11,083 bases of DNA from Aquifex sp964425585 (lineage in GTDB: Bacteria > Aquificota > Aquificia > Aquificales > Aquificaceae). The first letter of the stretch is position 1, and every line of letters begins with the position of its first letter. A program made the position numbers and the translations under genes. Where the stretch lies: assembly GCA_964425585.1 (NCBI GenBank), contig CAYRMG010000041.1, positions 1-11,083 on the forward strand, read 5' to 3'. The notes under the pieces are model-generated. The model saw only the letters and a list, made by a program, of their open reading frames with translations, was not told the DNA's origin and ran no database searches. Shown here in pieces: positions 1 to 5,927 of this stretch.

Positions 1-448
1 CTTTGGTTTTTCTGATAATAGTTCTTCTGTCCCAGTATGCAAAGGCTATAACGCTTACTGTCAGGGTTGTGAATATTCCCGTGATTATCCACAGGAATGT
101 ATAGAGTTGTTCAAACCTTCTGTTCATGTCTTCTCTTAGTTCCATGATTCTGGTATTAACATCTTCAAACCTTTTGTCCATTTGTTCAAGACGCTTATCT
201 ATAAGCTCAAATCTTTTGTTCATATCTTCTCTTAGCTCTTCAAACCTTTTGTTCATGTCTTCTCTTAGTTCTTCAAACCTTTTATCCGTTTGTTCCATGA
301 AAGTCTTTAGTGTAGCTTTAATTTCTGCAATATCCCTAATAAGCTGCTTCTCCTCCCTGGGGCTAAGAGAATATCCGAAACTTATAAGAAGGAAAAACAA
401 AACCGCAAAAAGTCTTTCCATAATCATTAAATTACTCCTTCTTTGCAC
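1..448 (-). CDS. Membrane-anchored coiled-coil protein, unknown function (3' end cut by window edge)
   Basis: I do not recognise a named family. The minus-strand frame is open from a GTG at 448 to the window edge, giving 149 codons and no stop. Residues 1-27 look like a signal peptide or signal anchor: RR near the start, then a hydrophobic core FAVLFFLLISFGY. Residues about 55-114 are a heptad-like coiled coil built from repeats of the type RFEELREDMNK. Residues about 115-139 form a hydrophobic segment (LYTFLWIITGIFTTLTVSV and onward) followed by basic residues (DRRTIIRK), so a membrane-tethered coiled coil facing outside is the inferred topology. Two starts have good SDs at the same 7-nt spacing: GTG 448 (GGAGGTGA) and in-frame ATG 427 (AAGGAG). 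I chose GTG for the stronger SD and more basic N-terminus. The gene is divergent from the acidic-protein/thrB unit. Frame confidence is high; function is unknown. Confidence 0.82.
   Translation of the reverse strand, partial: MQRRSNLMIMERLFAVLFFLLISFGYSLSPREEKQLIRDIAEIKATLKTFMEQTDKRFEELREDMNKRFEELREDMNKRFELIDKRLEQMDKRFEDVNTRIMELREDMNRRFEQLYTFLWIITGIFTTLTVSVIAFAYWDRRTIIRKTK
205..270 (-). repeat. Two tandem 33-bp repeats inside the coiled-coil gene
   Basis: Units 205-237 and 238-270 match at 28 of 33 positions. Each encodes one 11-residue coiled-coil repeat of the type MNKRFEELRED. Shorter relatives of the unit (CTTCAAACCTTTT and similar) continue on both sides, at about 160-190 and 271-285. 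The pattern suggests the coiled coil grew by in-frame duplication. Confidence 0.75.
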
Positions 449-542
449 TCTTTCACCTCCAATAACACCTTCCTGTTACTTAACTTAGGGTTCTCTGATA
501 GGTGTCATTTCCTACCTTTAATCTACCGCTATCTTTCTGGTT
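428..542. promoter_or_regulatory. Divergent intergenic region with dual SDs and an imperfect inverted repeat
   Basis: This region separates the minus-strand coiled-coil gene from the plus-strand gene at 543, so it should hold both promoters. On the minus strand it carries two SD sequences: GGAGGTGA (rc of 453-460) and AAGGAG (rc of 435-440). An imperfect inverted repeat, ATAACACCT (462-470) and AGGTGTCAT (500-508), pairs at 8 of 9 positions across a 29-nt spacer; it could be an operator or chance. I found no convincing -35/-10 pair in either direction. A weak -10-like TATCTT (530-535) lies close before ATG 543. Confidence 0.4.
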
Positions 543-770
543 ATGGATAATCTTTACGAACTTGCGGTTAACTTCGGAAGGTTTATAGCGGAGAGGGATG
601 AAATTCACGTTGATGAAATAGATGAAGAAGCTGTTCAGAATGCTCTTGAAGAGTTCATAAGGCAGGTTCTTAAAGGGAGAAAACTGAGTGATGAAGAGCT
701 TTCCCTTGTTCAGGTGGCACTTGAGGAGGGTATGTATGACGGTGCTACGGTGAACGAAATGGAAGGCTAA
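543..770 (+). CDS. Small acidic protein of unknown function, upstream of thrB
   Basis: This 75-residue protein matches no family I recognise. It is strongly acidic (20 Asp/Glu against 6 Lys/Arg), appears fully helical, and has no signal peptide, membrane segment, cysteine or metal motif. The middle (about residues 19-60) reads as amphipathic helices, for example EEAVQNALEEFIRQVLKGRK and LSDEELSLVQVALEEGM, which would suit a small helical adaptor or regulator; that is inference only. ATG 543 is the only usual start after an in-frame TAA at 519, but no SD precedes it, so it may be leaderless or weakly translated. The stop lies 9 nt before thrB on the same strand, so co-transcription is likely. 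The codon pattern resembles the neighbours and supports a real gene. Confidence 0.72.
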   Translation: MDNLYELAVNFGRFIAERDEIHVDEIDEEAVQNALEEFIRQVLKGRKLSDEELSLVQVALEEGMYDGATVNEMEG

Positions 771-779
771 AATAACTTT

Positions 780-1670
780 ATGATAAAAATTGAGGTTCCC
801 GCGACCACAACGAATTTCGGAAGCGGGTTTGATGCTTTCGGTCTTGCTTTGAACTTAAAAAATATTTTTTATATAAATCCATCGGAGAGGTATAAGGTAA
901 GCATAGAAGGCTTTTCAGAAGGTATTCCCGAAAACGAGGAAAACTTATTCATAAAGGTCTACAAGAAGGTTTTTGAAATAATGGGTGAAAAAGATATTCC
1001 CGTAAGCCTTCATCAGATTAATAACGTTCCCCCTGCAAGGGGTCTCGGTTCTTCCGCAACCGCAATCGTCGGAGCCATTGAAGGAGCTTTAAGCATTCTC
1101 GGAAGGAATCTCAACCTTGAAGAGAAGATAAAGATAGCCTTTGAATTTGAACCTCACCCCGATAATATACTCCCTGCATTTGTCGGAGGATTTGTTATCT
1201 GTGCCACCGGTGAAAGCACGGTATATAAAAAACTCCCCTTTCCCGAGGAGCTAAAGCTTATATTCTTCATACCCGATTATGAAGTGAAAACTTCCGATGC
1301 CAGGAATGTTCTTCCTAAAGACGTTCCCCTGAAAGATGCGGTTTTTAACCTTCAACGTTCCGCCTTACTTGTTTCCGCACTACTTACAAATGACTTTAAC
1401 CTCTTGAGGGAAGCCGTAAAGGATAAACTTCACCAGCCCTACAGAAAAAGTCTCGTTAAAGGCTTTGAAGAAGCGGTAGAAATCTCTTACGAACTCGGTG
1501 CTCTTGCTACATTTTTGAGCGGGGCGGGTCCCACAATCTGCTCCATAACACTCAAAAACGAAAAGCTTATAAGTGAGAAGGTAAAAGAAAGCTTAGAAGG
1601 ATTATGCGGATGCAAGGTTGAAACAAGACTCCTTAGTGCGAGCAATGAAGGCGTTAAAGTTTCCTGCTGA
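780..1670 (+). CDS. thrB: Homoserine kinase (GHMP kinase family)
   Basis: ThrB phosphorylates L-homoserine with ATP to O-phospho-L-homoserine, the precursor of threonine, in the cytoplasm. The 296-residue length is normal for the family. GHMP kinase motif 1 lies at residues 6-23 (VPATTTNFGSGFDAFGLA), the glycine-rich ATP loop PPARGLGSSAT at 84-94, a conserved EPHPDN segment at 124-129, and motif 3 LSGAGPTI at 246-253. The PHPDN segment and overall layout fit homoserine kinase better than mevalonate-pathway or galactose GHMP kinases. The start is ATG 780; the nearest SD-like GGAAGG is 13 nt upstream, a long spacing, so translation may depend partly on the upstream gene 9 nt away. The 3' end overlaps the convergent tgt gene by 17 bp. 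No threonine synthase gene lies in the window. Confidence 0.95.
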   Translation: MIKIEVPATTTNFGSGFDAFGLALNLKNIFYINPSERYKVSIEGFSEGIPENEENLFIKVYKKVFEIMGEKDIPVSLHQINNVPPARGLGSSATAIVGAIEGALSILGRNLNLEEKIKIAFEFEPHPDNILPAFVGGFVICATGESTVYKKLPFPEELKLIFFIPDYEVKTSDARNVLPKDVPLKDAVFNLQRSALLVSALLTNDFNLLREAVKDKLHQPYRKSLVKGFEEAVEISYELGALATFLSGAGPTICSITLKNEKLISEKVKESLEGLCGCKVETRLLSASNEGVKVSC

Positions 1671-2790
1671 CCTTCTTTATATACTCCTCCTTGAGTTTTA
1701 AGAATCTGTTTTCCTCTATGGCTTTTCTTATTTCCTCCATCATTTTCAGATAAAACCTAAGGTTGTGAATGGTATTCAAAACGTATGCGGATATTTCTTC
1801 CGAAACAAAGAGATGCCTGAGATAGGCCTTCGTAAAGTTCCTGCAGGTATAACAATCGCACTCGGGGTCAAGGGGTGAAAAATCCTCTTTCCATTTGGAG
1901 TGTCTTATATCCACAACACCCTGAGAGGTGTAAAGGGTTCCCGTTCTCGCATTCCTTGTGGGAACAACGCAATCAAACATATCAACCCCCCTCTCAACAG
2001 CCTCAAGGATATCCTCGGGTTTTCCTACACCCATTAAATACCTCGGTTTTTCCTCCGGAAGAAGTTCACAAACCGCTTCGGTCATCTCATACATTATCTC
2101 TTTAGGTTCACCTACCGATAGCCCCCCTATGGAGTATCCGAAAAGAAGGTTATCAAACTCAAGAGTTCTTTTAACCGCCTCCCTTCTTAAGTCTTCCCAA
2201 AAAGCTCCCTGAACTATTCCGAAAAGTGCTTGATCCTTTCTCTTTTTTACCTTTATGCTCCTTTCAAGCCACCTTATTGTTCTGCCGAGGGCTTCTTTTG
2301 CGTATTCCTTCGTCGTCGGATACTCAACGCACTCATCAAGAGGCATAATTATATCGGAGCCGAATATTTCCTGTATTTCTATTACCCTTTCGGGTGTAAA
2401 TAAATGTCTATCCCCCTGGAGGTGATCCTGGAATTCTACACCCTCCTCGGTTATCTTTACCTTTGCCTTTCTGCTTCCGAATCTTCCCTTTGCAAGGGAG
2501 AAAACTTGATAACCTCCGCTGTCCGTGAGTATTGGCTTGTTCCAACCTATGAACTTATGCAACCCTCCCGCCTTTTTTATAATCTCCGTTCCAGGCCTGA
2601 GGTAAAGGTGGTATGTGTTTCCGAGGATTATCTGCGTTCCTATCTCTTTAAGAAGCTTATGTATCATTGCCTTGACCGTTCCCTGAGTTCCTACGGGCAT
2701 AAAGACGGGGGTTTCTATAACGCCGTGGGGTGTATAGAGCCTTCCTCTTCTTGCTTTTCCGTCCTTCTTTATAAGGTGAAAGCGAAACAT
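1654..2790 (-). CDS. tgt: tRNA-guanine transglycosylase (queuine/preQ1 type)
   Basis: Tgt swaps guanine 34 in the anticodon of GUN tRNAs (Asp, Asn, His, Tyr) for preQ1, the first tRNA-bound step to queuosine. The protein is a TIM barrel with a C-terminal zinc site. Key residues are visible: D90 in DSGGYQVF, D152 in PLDEC, the expected nucleophile D273 in MFDCVVPTRNAR, and zinc ligands C311, C313, C316 and H342. I start at ATG 2790 (378 aa) because MFRFHLIKKDGKARRGRL matches the family N-terminus. An upstream in-frame TTG at 2820 would add 10 non-conserved residues and overlap the EAL gene. Neither start has an ideal SD. The gene follows the EAL gene by 13 nt, so the two are probably co-transcribed. 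The segment FQDHLQGDRH departs slightly from the usual SH(I/L)DG pattern. Confidence 0.96.
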   Translation of the reverse strand: MFRFHLIKKDGKARRGRLYTPHGVIETPVFMPVGTQGTVKAMIHKLLKEIGTQIILGNTYHLYLRPGTEIIKKAGGLHKFIGWNKPILTDSGGYQVFSLAKGRFGSRKAKVKITEEGVEFQDHLQGDRHLFTPERVIEIQEIFGSDIIMPLDECVEYPTTKEYAKEALGRTIRWLERSIKVKKRKDQALFGIVQGAFWEDLRREAVKRTLEFDNLLFGYSIGGLSVGEPKEIMYEMTEAVCELLPEEKPRYLMGVGKPEDILEAVERGVDMFDCVVPTRNARTGTLYTSQGVVDIRHSKWKEDFSPLDPECDCYTCRNFTKAYLRHLFVSEEISAYVLNTIHNLRFYLKMMEEIRKAIEENRFLKLKEEYIKKVSRKL

Positions 2791-2803
2791 AAACCAAATA
2801 ATA

Positions 2804-4405
2804 CTAAACCTCTTTCTCAAGCAGACTCACAAACTCCTCCCCCGGAAGCGGTTTTGAAAAGTAATAACCCTGTCCGTAATCGCAACCGAGTTTTATAAGC
2901 ATCTCAAGCTGCTCTTTTGTTTCTATCCCTTCAGCAACCGTTTTTAGGTTAAAGGTTTTCGCAAGGAGTATTATAGCCTTTACCATCTTAAGGTCGTCTT
3001 CCTCTTGAGGAATATTTTTTATAAATGACATATCAATTTTCAAGGCATATGCTGGAATCCTTTTCAGATAAGATAGAGAAGCGTATTTAGTTCCGAAATC
3101 ATCTATGTATATTTTTATACCGAAGTTTTTTATTCTTTCAAGAAGTTTTATGGCACACTCCGGATTTTCCATAATAGCCCCTTCCGTGATTTCAACCTCA
3201 AGAAGGTTAATAACATCTGTGCAACTTCTTAGTTTATTTTCTATATCCTTGAATAGGTATTTACTCCTTAACTGAACGGGAGACAGGTTTACCGCCAGCG
3301 GAATTGAAATTCCCTTTTCCTTCAATCCTCTAAGAAAATTACAGGCTTCCTCAATAACCCATAATCCGACATCGTGAATGAGAAGGCTTTCCTCAAGGAG
3401 GGGGATAAACTTAAAGGGTGGTATTGCTTTACCTTCCTTTATCCACCTTACCAGAGCTTCTCCTCCGATAATTTTTCCGCTTCTTAGGTCAACCTTTGGC
3501 TGATAAAAGAGCTTGAATTCCTTGTTCTTTATCGCTTTTATGAGTTCACTTCTTATTAATACCCTTTCCCTTGCCTTTTCCCTTATATTATTCTCCTCCT
3601 TTACCGCTATTATGAATGTGTTCCCCCCGAGCTCTTTTGCCTTTTCAAGGGAACGAAGTGCAAAGGTGTATATCGCTTCGTGAGAGGAGAAATTTTCCGA
3701 AACGTAAACCGCACCCGCGGAGAAGGTGATGTATATACTTTTCCCGTTAATTTCGTAAGGGGTTGACAGCAACACATCCATAATTTCCCTCAGAATATCC
3801 GGAAGGGGTTTATTCAGTTCGGTAAGAAGTATGCCGAACTCATCCTTTGTAGTTCTGGCTGTAAAATAACCTAAATGGCTTAACCTATTTGCCACTTCCT
3901 TTAGTATCTTGTTTCCCGTCTCAAAACCGAAGGCTGTATTTATCTCTTGAAAGTTATCTATATCAACGAGTATTAAAGCTTTTAGCTTCTTTTCCTTAAA
4001 AAGTTTCTTCAGCTCCTTAAAGAAATGAAATCTATTCGAGAGACCCGTAATAGGATCCCTAAGAAAAATCTCAGCCTTTTCCCTTTCTCTATTTAGGGCG
4101 AAGGCAATGTCGTTTACAACTTCATAGAGAAGACCCAATTCCTCTTTTCTAAAGCCATAGTCCTTTTCTTTAGCCATAACAAGGAAGTATTCATCGTTAA
4201 TGGAAATACAGAGAGAGTTATCCTCGGAGGATAAATTACCCTTTTCAAACAGGGCTTTATCCTCTCCCCTCTTAAATATACCCGCGTATTTAAATACCTC
4301 GGATGTCAAGACCTCCACGGTTTCTTTAAATATTTCCTCCCGAGGATGGTTTTCCGTAATCAGGTTATTTATAGCAATCAGAATTTTGTATAACTTGCTT
4401 ACCAC
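2804..4405 (-). CDS. GAF-like/degenerate GGDEF/EAL protein, predicted c-di-GMP phosphodiesterase
   Basis: This 533-residue cytoplasmic protein probably hydrolyses cyclic di-GMP. Residues about 1-112 look like a degenerate GAF-type sensor ending in a linker helix. A GGDEF domain covers about 113-270 with the DPITGLSNR motif at 117-125, but the signature is TKDEF (186-190), lacking both glycines, so diguanylate cyclase activity is unlikely; such domains often bind GTP or act as regulators. The EAL domain (about 285-530) looks catalytically complete: E316 of EALVRW, N373 of NLSP, E405 of EIT, D435-D436 of DDFG, K456, E492 of AEGIE and Q512. Loop 6 reads DDFGTKYAS rather than the common DFGTGYS. 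There is no membrane segment. The GTG start directly follows an in-frame TAG and has no clear SD, so a leaderless transcript is possible. tgt follows 13 nt downstream. Confidence 0.93.
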   Translation of the reverse strand: MVSKLYKILIAINNLITENHPREEIFKETVEVLTSEVFKYAGIFKRGEDKALFEKGNLSSEDNSLCISINDEYFLVMAKEKDYGFRKEELGLLYEVVNDIAFALNREREKAEIFLRDPITGLSNRFHFFKELKKLFKEKKLKALILVDIDNFQEINTAFGFETGNKILKEVANRLSHLGYFTARTTKDEFGILLTELNKPLPDILREIMDVLLSTPYEINGKSIYITFSAGAVYVSENFSSHEAIYTFALRSLEKAKELGGNTFIIAVKEENNIREKARERVLIRSELIKAIKNKEFKLFYQPKVDLRSGKIIGGEALVRWIKEGKAIPPFKFIPLLEESLLIHDVGLWVIEEACNFLRGLKEKGISIPLAVNLSPVQLRSKYLFKDIENKLRSCTDVINLLEVEITEGAIMENPECAIKLLERIKNFGIKIYIDDFGTKYASLSYLKRIPAYALKIDMSFIKNIPQEEDDLKMVKAIILLAKTFNLKTVAEGIETKEQLEMLIKLGCDYGQGYYFSKPLPGEEFVSLLEKEV

Positions 4406-4418
4406 CTAATTCAATTTA

Positions 4419-4448
4419 CAGAATTTTGCAGAATTTTCCAGAATATTT
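4419..4448. repeat. Three tandem 10-bp repeats, candidate operator
   Basis: CAGAATTTTG (4419-4428), CAGAATTTTC (4429-4438) and CAGAATATTT (4439-4448) follow head to tail at an exact 10-bp period. A further exact CAGAATTTTG lies at 4379-4388, 40 bp away and so on the same helical face, inside the first codons of the EAL gene. The array lies between the divergent EAL and RHH genes and covers the likely EAL promoter; a weak -10 TAAATT (rc of 4413-4418) lies 7 nt before its GTG. Short tandem operator boxes are typical of RHH repressors, so control by the adjacent RHH protein is inferred. Confidence 0.6.
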
Positions 4449-4463
4449 ATTGGGGAAATATTC
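4441..4463. promoter_or_regulatory. Perfect 8-bp inverted repeat upstream of the RHH gene
   Basis: GAATATTT (4441-4448) and AAATATTC (4456-4463) are exact reverse complements separated by ATTGGGG. The left arm is part of the third 10-bp repeat. The site ends 39 nt before the RHH start codon, so it fits an autoregulatory operator. It is AT-rich, lacks a following T-run, and is therefore not a convincing terminator for either strand. Confidence 0.5.
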
Positions 4464-4490
4464 CTTATAAAGTTGTATCCTGAAAGTTAA

Positions 4491-4500
4491 GGAAGGTGAT
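4491..4500 (+). promoter_or_regulatory. Strong SD supporting the TTG start of the RHH gene
   Basis: GGAAGGTGAT matches the anti-SD consensus AAGGAGGTGAT closely and ends 2 nt before the TTG at 4503. It supports this non-ATG start. The next residues (KKKTYVF) form the expected first beta strand of an RHH domain. Confidence 0.75.
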
Positions 4501-4502
4501 TT

Positions 4503-4730
4503 TTGAAGAAGAAAACTTACGTCTTTGATGAGGAAACTTTAAGAATTTTATCCGAGCTAAGAAATAAACTTGGTAAGAAAGAGGTTCAGATAATTAAGGA
4601 AGCCATAAGGGAGTATTACAAAAGGATAGTTGAAAATAAAACGCTTGAGGAGAGATTAAAACACATTGAAAACAAGATAAAGGAGCTTGAACTAAGGGTT
4701 AAGAAACTTGAAGGAGAAAATCAACCGTAA
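4503..4730 (+). CDS. Ribbon-helix-helix DNA-binding protein with C-terminal coiled coil
   Basis: This 75-residue protein has the layout of an Arc/MetJ/CopG-type RHH regulator. A short basic beta strand (residues 2-8, KKKTYVF) would sit in the DNA major groove as a dimer. Helix A follows at about 9-24 (DEETLRILSELRNKLG) and helix B at about 25-41 (KKEVQIIKEAIREYYKR). Residues 47-70 form a heptad-rich helix (RLKHIENKIKELELRVKKLE), probably a coiled coil for higher-order assembly. No toxin gene is adjacent, so an antitoxin role is less likely than a stand-alone repressor. The gene is divergent from the EAL gene across a repeat-rich 97-bp region and may regulate itself and that gene; this is inference. 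The 3' end overlaps the convergent aroD by 10 bp. The start is TTG with a strong SD. Confidence 0.85.
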   Translation: MKKKTYVFDEETLRILSELRNKLGKKEVQIIKEAIREYYKRIVENKTLEERLKHIENKIKELELRVKKLEGENQP

Positions 4731-5374
4731 AGGAGTTTTTTTAGTTTTACCATTTCCTCAAGGGGAATCTGCCCCGGTGCAAAAGATTTTCCGAGAGATG
4801 CGTAGGTTATCACGGAGCCGAAGATATAACCCGCAATTCTTGAAACCCTTCCGTAATCCCCCATGGCTATAACTATCTTCTCACCCTCAACTTGTCTTGA
4901 TATACATAGAAGCCTTGCCACGTCCTCGTAAGAGTTAGCTTTTACCGCTATCTTGGGTATACCGCCGAATCTATATCCCTCCCTCAGAACCTCCCTTATT
5001 ATCCAGTTGGGAGGTGTAACTTCAAAGTTGTGATAGGAAATTATAAGCCTTCCCTTTCCATCAAGCAGGTTATGAAGTTTTACGAGAAGGGAACGCTGGG
5101 ATAGCTCAATATCGGTGTAGTCGCTCAATGGAGCGAGCTTCTCAAATATCTCCTCCCTGTTTTTTACCTCTCTTCCTCCCTCCTCAGGTATTCTTACCGT
5201 AAGTATTGTTTTCAAACCCCTTTCCTTTACTTCAAGTAGCTTATCCTTTACGTAATCAACGGAGGTGTTGGAAAACTGGTCAACTCTAAGCTCTACTATA
5301 TCCGCTCCCTTTTCCTTTGCTTCTTTTATCTTGTTTGAAAAATCCTTATCGTCAAGGGGAACGGCTATAAGCAT
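4721..5374 (-). CDS. aroD: 3-dehydroquinate dehydratase, type I
   Basis: AroD removes water from 3-dehydroquinate to give 3-dehydroshikimate, the third step of the shikimate pathway, through a Schiff base with an active-site lysine. The protein has 217 residues, on the short side for the family. Expected active-site residues are H115 in ISYHNF and the Schiff-base K145 in PKIAVKA. Substrate contacts E28 and R30 in VELRVD, R61 in TVR, R179 in GRVSRI, and S197 with Q202 in GKSFAPGQIP also fit. The ATG immediately follows the rpsQ stop (TAA then ATG, no gap), so translational coupling to the ribosomal operon is likely; the nearest SD-like AGGAAG lies inside rpsQ, about 11 nt upstream. It is the last gene of the minus-strand unit and overlaps the RHH gene tail to tail. 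Confidence 0.96.
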   Translation of the reverse strand: MLIAVPLDDKDFSNKIKEAKEKGADIVELRVDQFSNTSVDYVKDKLLEVKERGLKTILTVRIPEEGGREVKNREEIFEKLAPLSDYTDIELSQRSLLVKLHNLLDGKGRLIISYHNFEVTPPNWIIREVLREGYRFGGIPKIAVKANSYEDVARLLCISRQVEGEKIVIAMGDYGRVSRIAGYIFGSVITYASLGKSFAPGQIPLEEMVKLKKLLYG

Positions 5375-5695
5375 TTACTTCTGCTCTTCCTGTTGCTTTG
5401 CTATCTCTTCTTCAGGTCTTCTTGCCCTTTGGATAATCTTTACCACCACCCACCTCTTTGTCTTTGAAAGGGGTCTTGTTTCCCTAATCATAACTATGTC
5501 CCCAACTCTGCACTCGTTATGTTCGTCGTGAGCGTGGTATTTTTTACTCTTTACTATATGCTTACCGTAAAGGGGGTGGGGAACTCTTCTGTCAACCTTA
5601 ACAACTACGGTTTTATCCATTTTGTCGCTCACAACAACACCCACGAGGTGTTTTCTCTTTTCGTGCCATTTCTTTTCTTTCTTTTGCTCCGTCAT
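5375..5695 (-). CDS. rpsQ: 30S ribosomal protein S17
   Basis: S17 binds the 5' domain of 16S rRNA early in 30S assembly. The OB-fold core spans about residues 16-90 and includes the S17 signature GDIVMIRETRPLSKTKRW at 65-82. At 106 residues it is about 20 longer than many bacterial S17 proteins, with a charged N-terminal lead (KKEKKWHEKRKH) and a charged C-terminal tail (RPEEEIAKQQEEQK). I chose ATG 5695, whose A overlaps the rpmC stop (TGATG). A GTG one codon upstream (5698) would give a 4-nt overlap and is equally well placed behind the AGAGGTGA SD, so the start is uncertain by one codon. In many bacteria rplN follows; here aroD does. Confidence 0.95.
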   Translation of the reverse strand: MTEQKKEKKWHEKRKHLVGVVVSDKMDKTVVVKVDRRVPHPLYGKHIVKSKKYHAHDEHNECRVGDIVMIRETRPLSKTKRWVVVKIIQRARRPEEEIAKQQEEQK

Positions 5696-5916
5696 CACTG
5701 CTCACCTCTCAACTGTTTTTCCCTGATGACCGTTAAGACCCTGGCTATATTTCTCTTAACCTTCCTTATTTCCATAGGATTATCAAGCCCCTGAACTTGC
5801 TTCTTAAAACGGAGTCTCAGGAGCTCCATTTTGAGCTCATCAAGAAGTTCTTCAAGCTCCTTTATACTCTTCTTTCTTATATCCTCAAGAAATTTCTTCC
5901 TTTCCCTTTCCCACAT
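5695..5916 (-). CDS. rpmC: 50S ribosomal protein L29
   Basis: L29 is a small two-helix protein near the polypeptide exit tunnel, next to L23, where nascent-chain factors dock. The 73 residues contain the family core: SIKELEELLDELKMELLRLR, then the conserved turn QGLDNP, then IRKVKRNIARVLTVIREK. An extra 10 or so charged residues precede the usual start (MWERERKKFLEDIRKKS). ATG 5916 lies 11 nt after the rplP stop. The SD GAGGTGA begins within that stop (TGAGGTGA), linking the two genes translationally. Its own stop overlaps the rpsQ start by one nucleotide. Confidence 0.94.
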   Translation of the reverse strand: MWERERKKFLEDIRKKSIKELEELLDELKMELLRLRFKKQVQGLDNPMEIRKVKRNIARVLTVIREKQLRGEQ

Positions 5917-5927
5917 GGCTTTTCACC

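Noticed and set aside
126..488. Plus-strand ORF of 120 codons rich in Ser and Leu
   Set aside because: It is the antisense of the minus-strand coiled-coil gene. Its SSLSSSNLL repeats are the reverse complement of RFEELRED codons, and it has no SD or family resemblance.
2791..2820. TTG 2820 as the tgt start, adding 10 residues
   Set aside because: The added residues (MRKRFSIIWF) are not part of the Tgt family N-terminus and would overlap the EAL gene. MFRFHLIKKDGKARRG is the expected beginning.
2404..2898. 164-codon plus-strand ORF opposite tgt and the EAL gene end
   Set aside because: It lies antisense to the conserved tgt frame, which contains all catalytic and zinc residues. The translation resembles no known protein.
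4503..4730. RHH protein as the antitoxin of a toxin-antitoxin pair
   Set aside because: Both flanking genes are on the opposite strand and encode an EAL protein and AroD. No small toxin-like ORF is present.
4721..4760. T-run after the RHH gene as an intrinsic terminator
   Set aside because: No stable GC-rich hairpin precedes the T-run, which lies within the aroD coding region.
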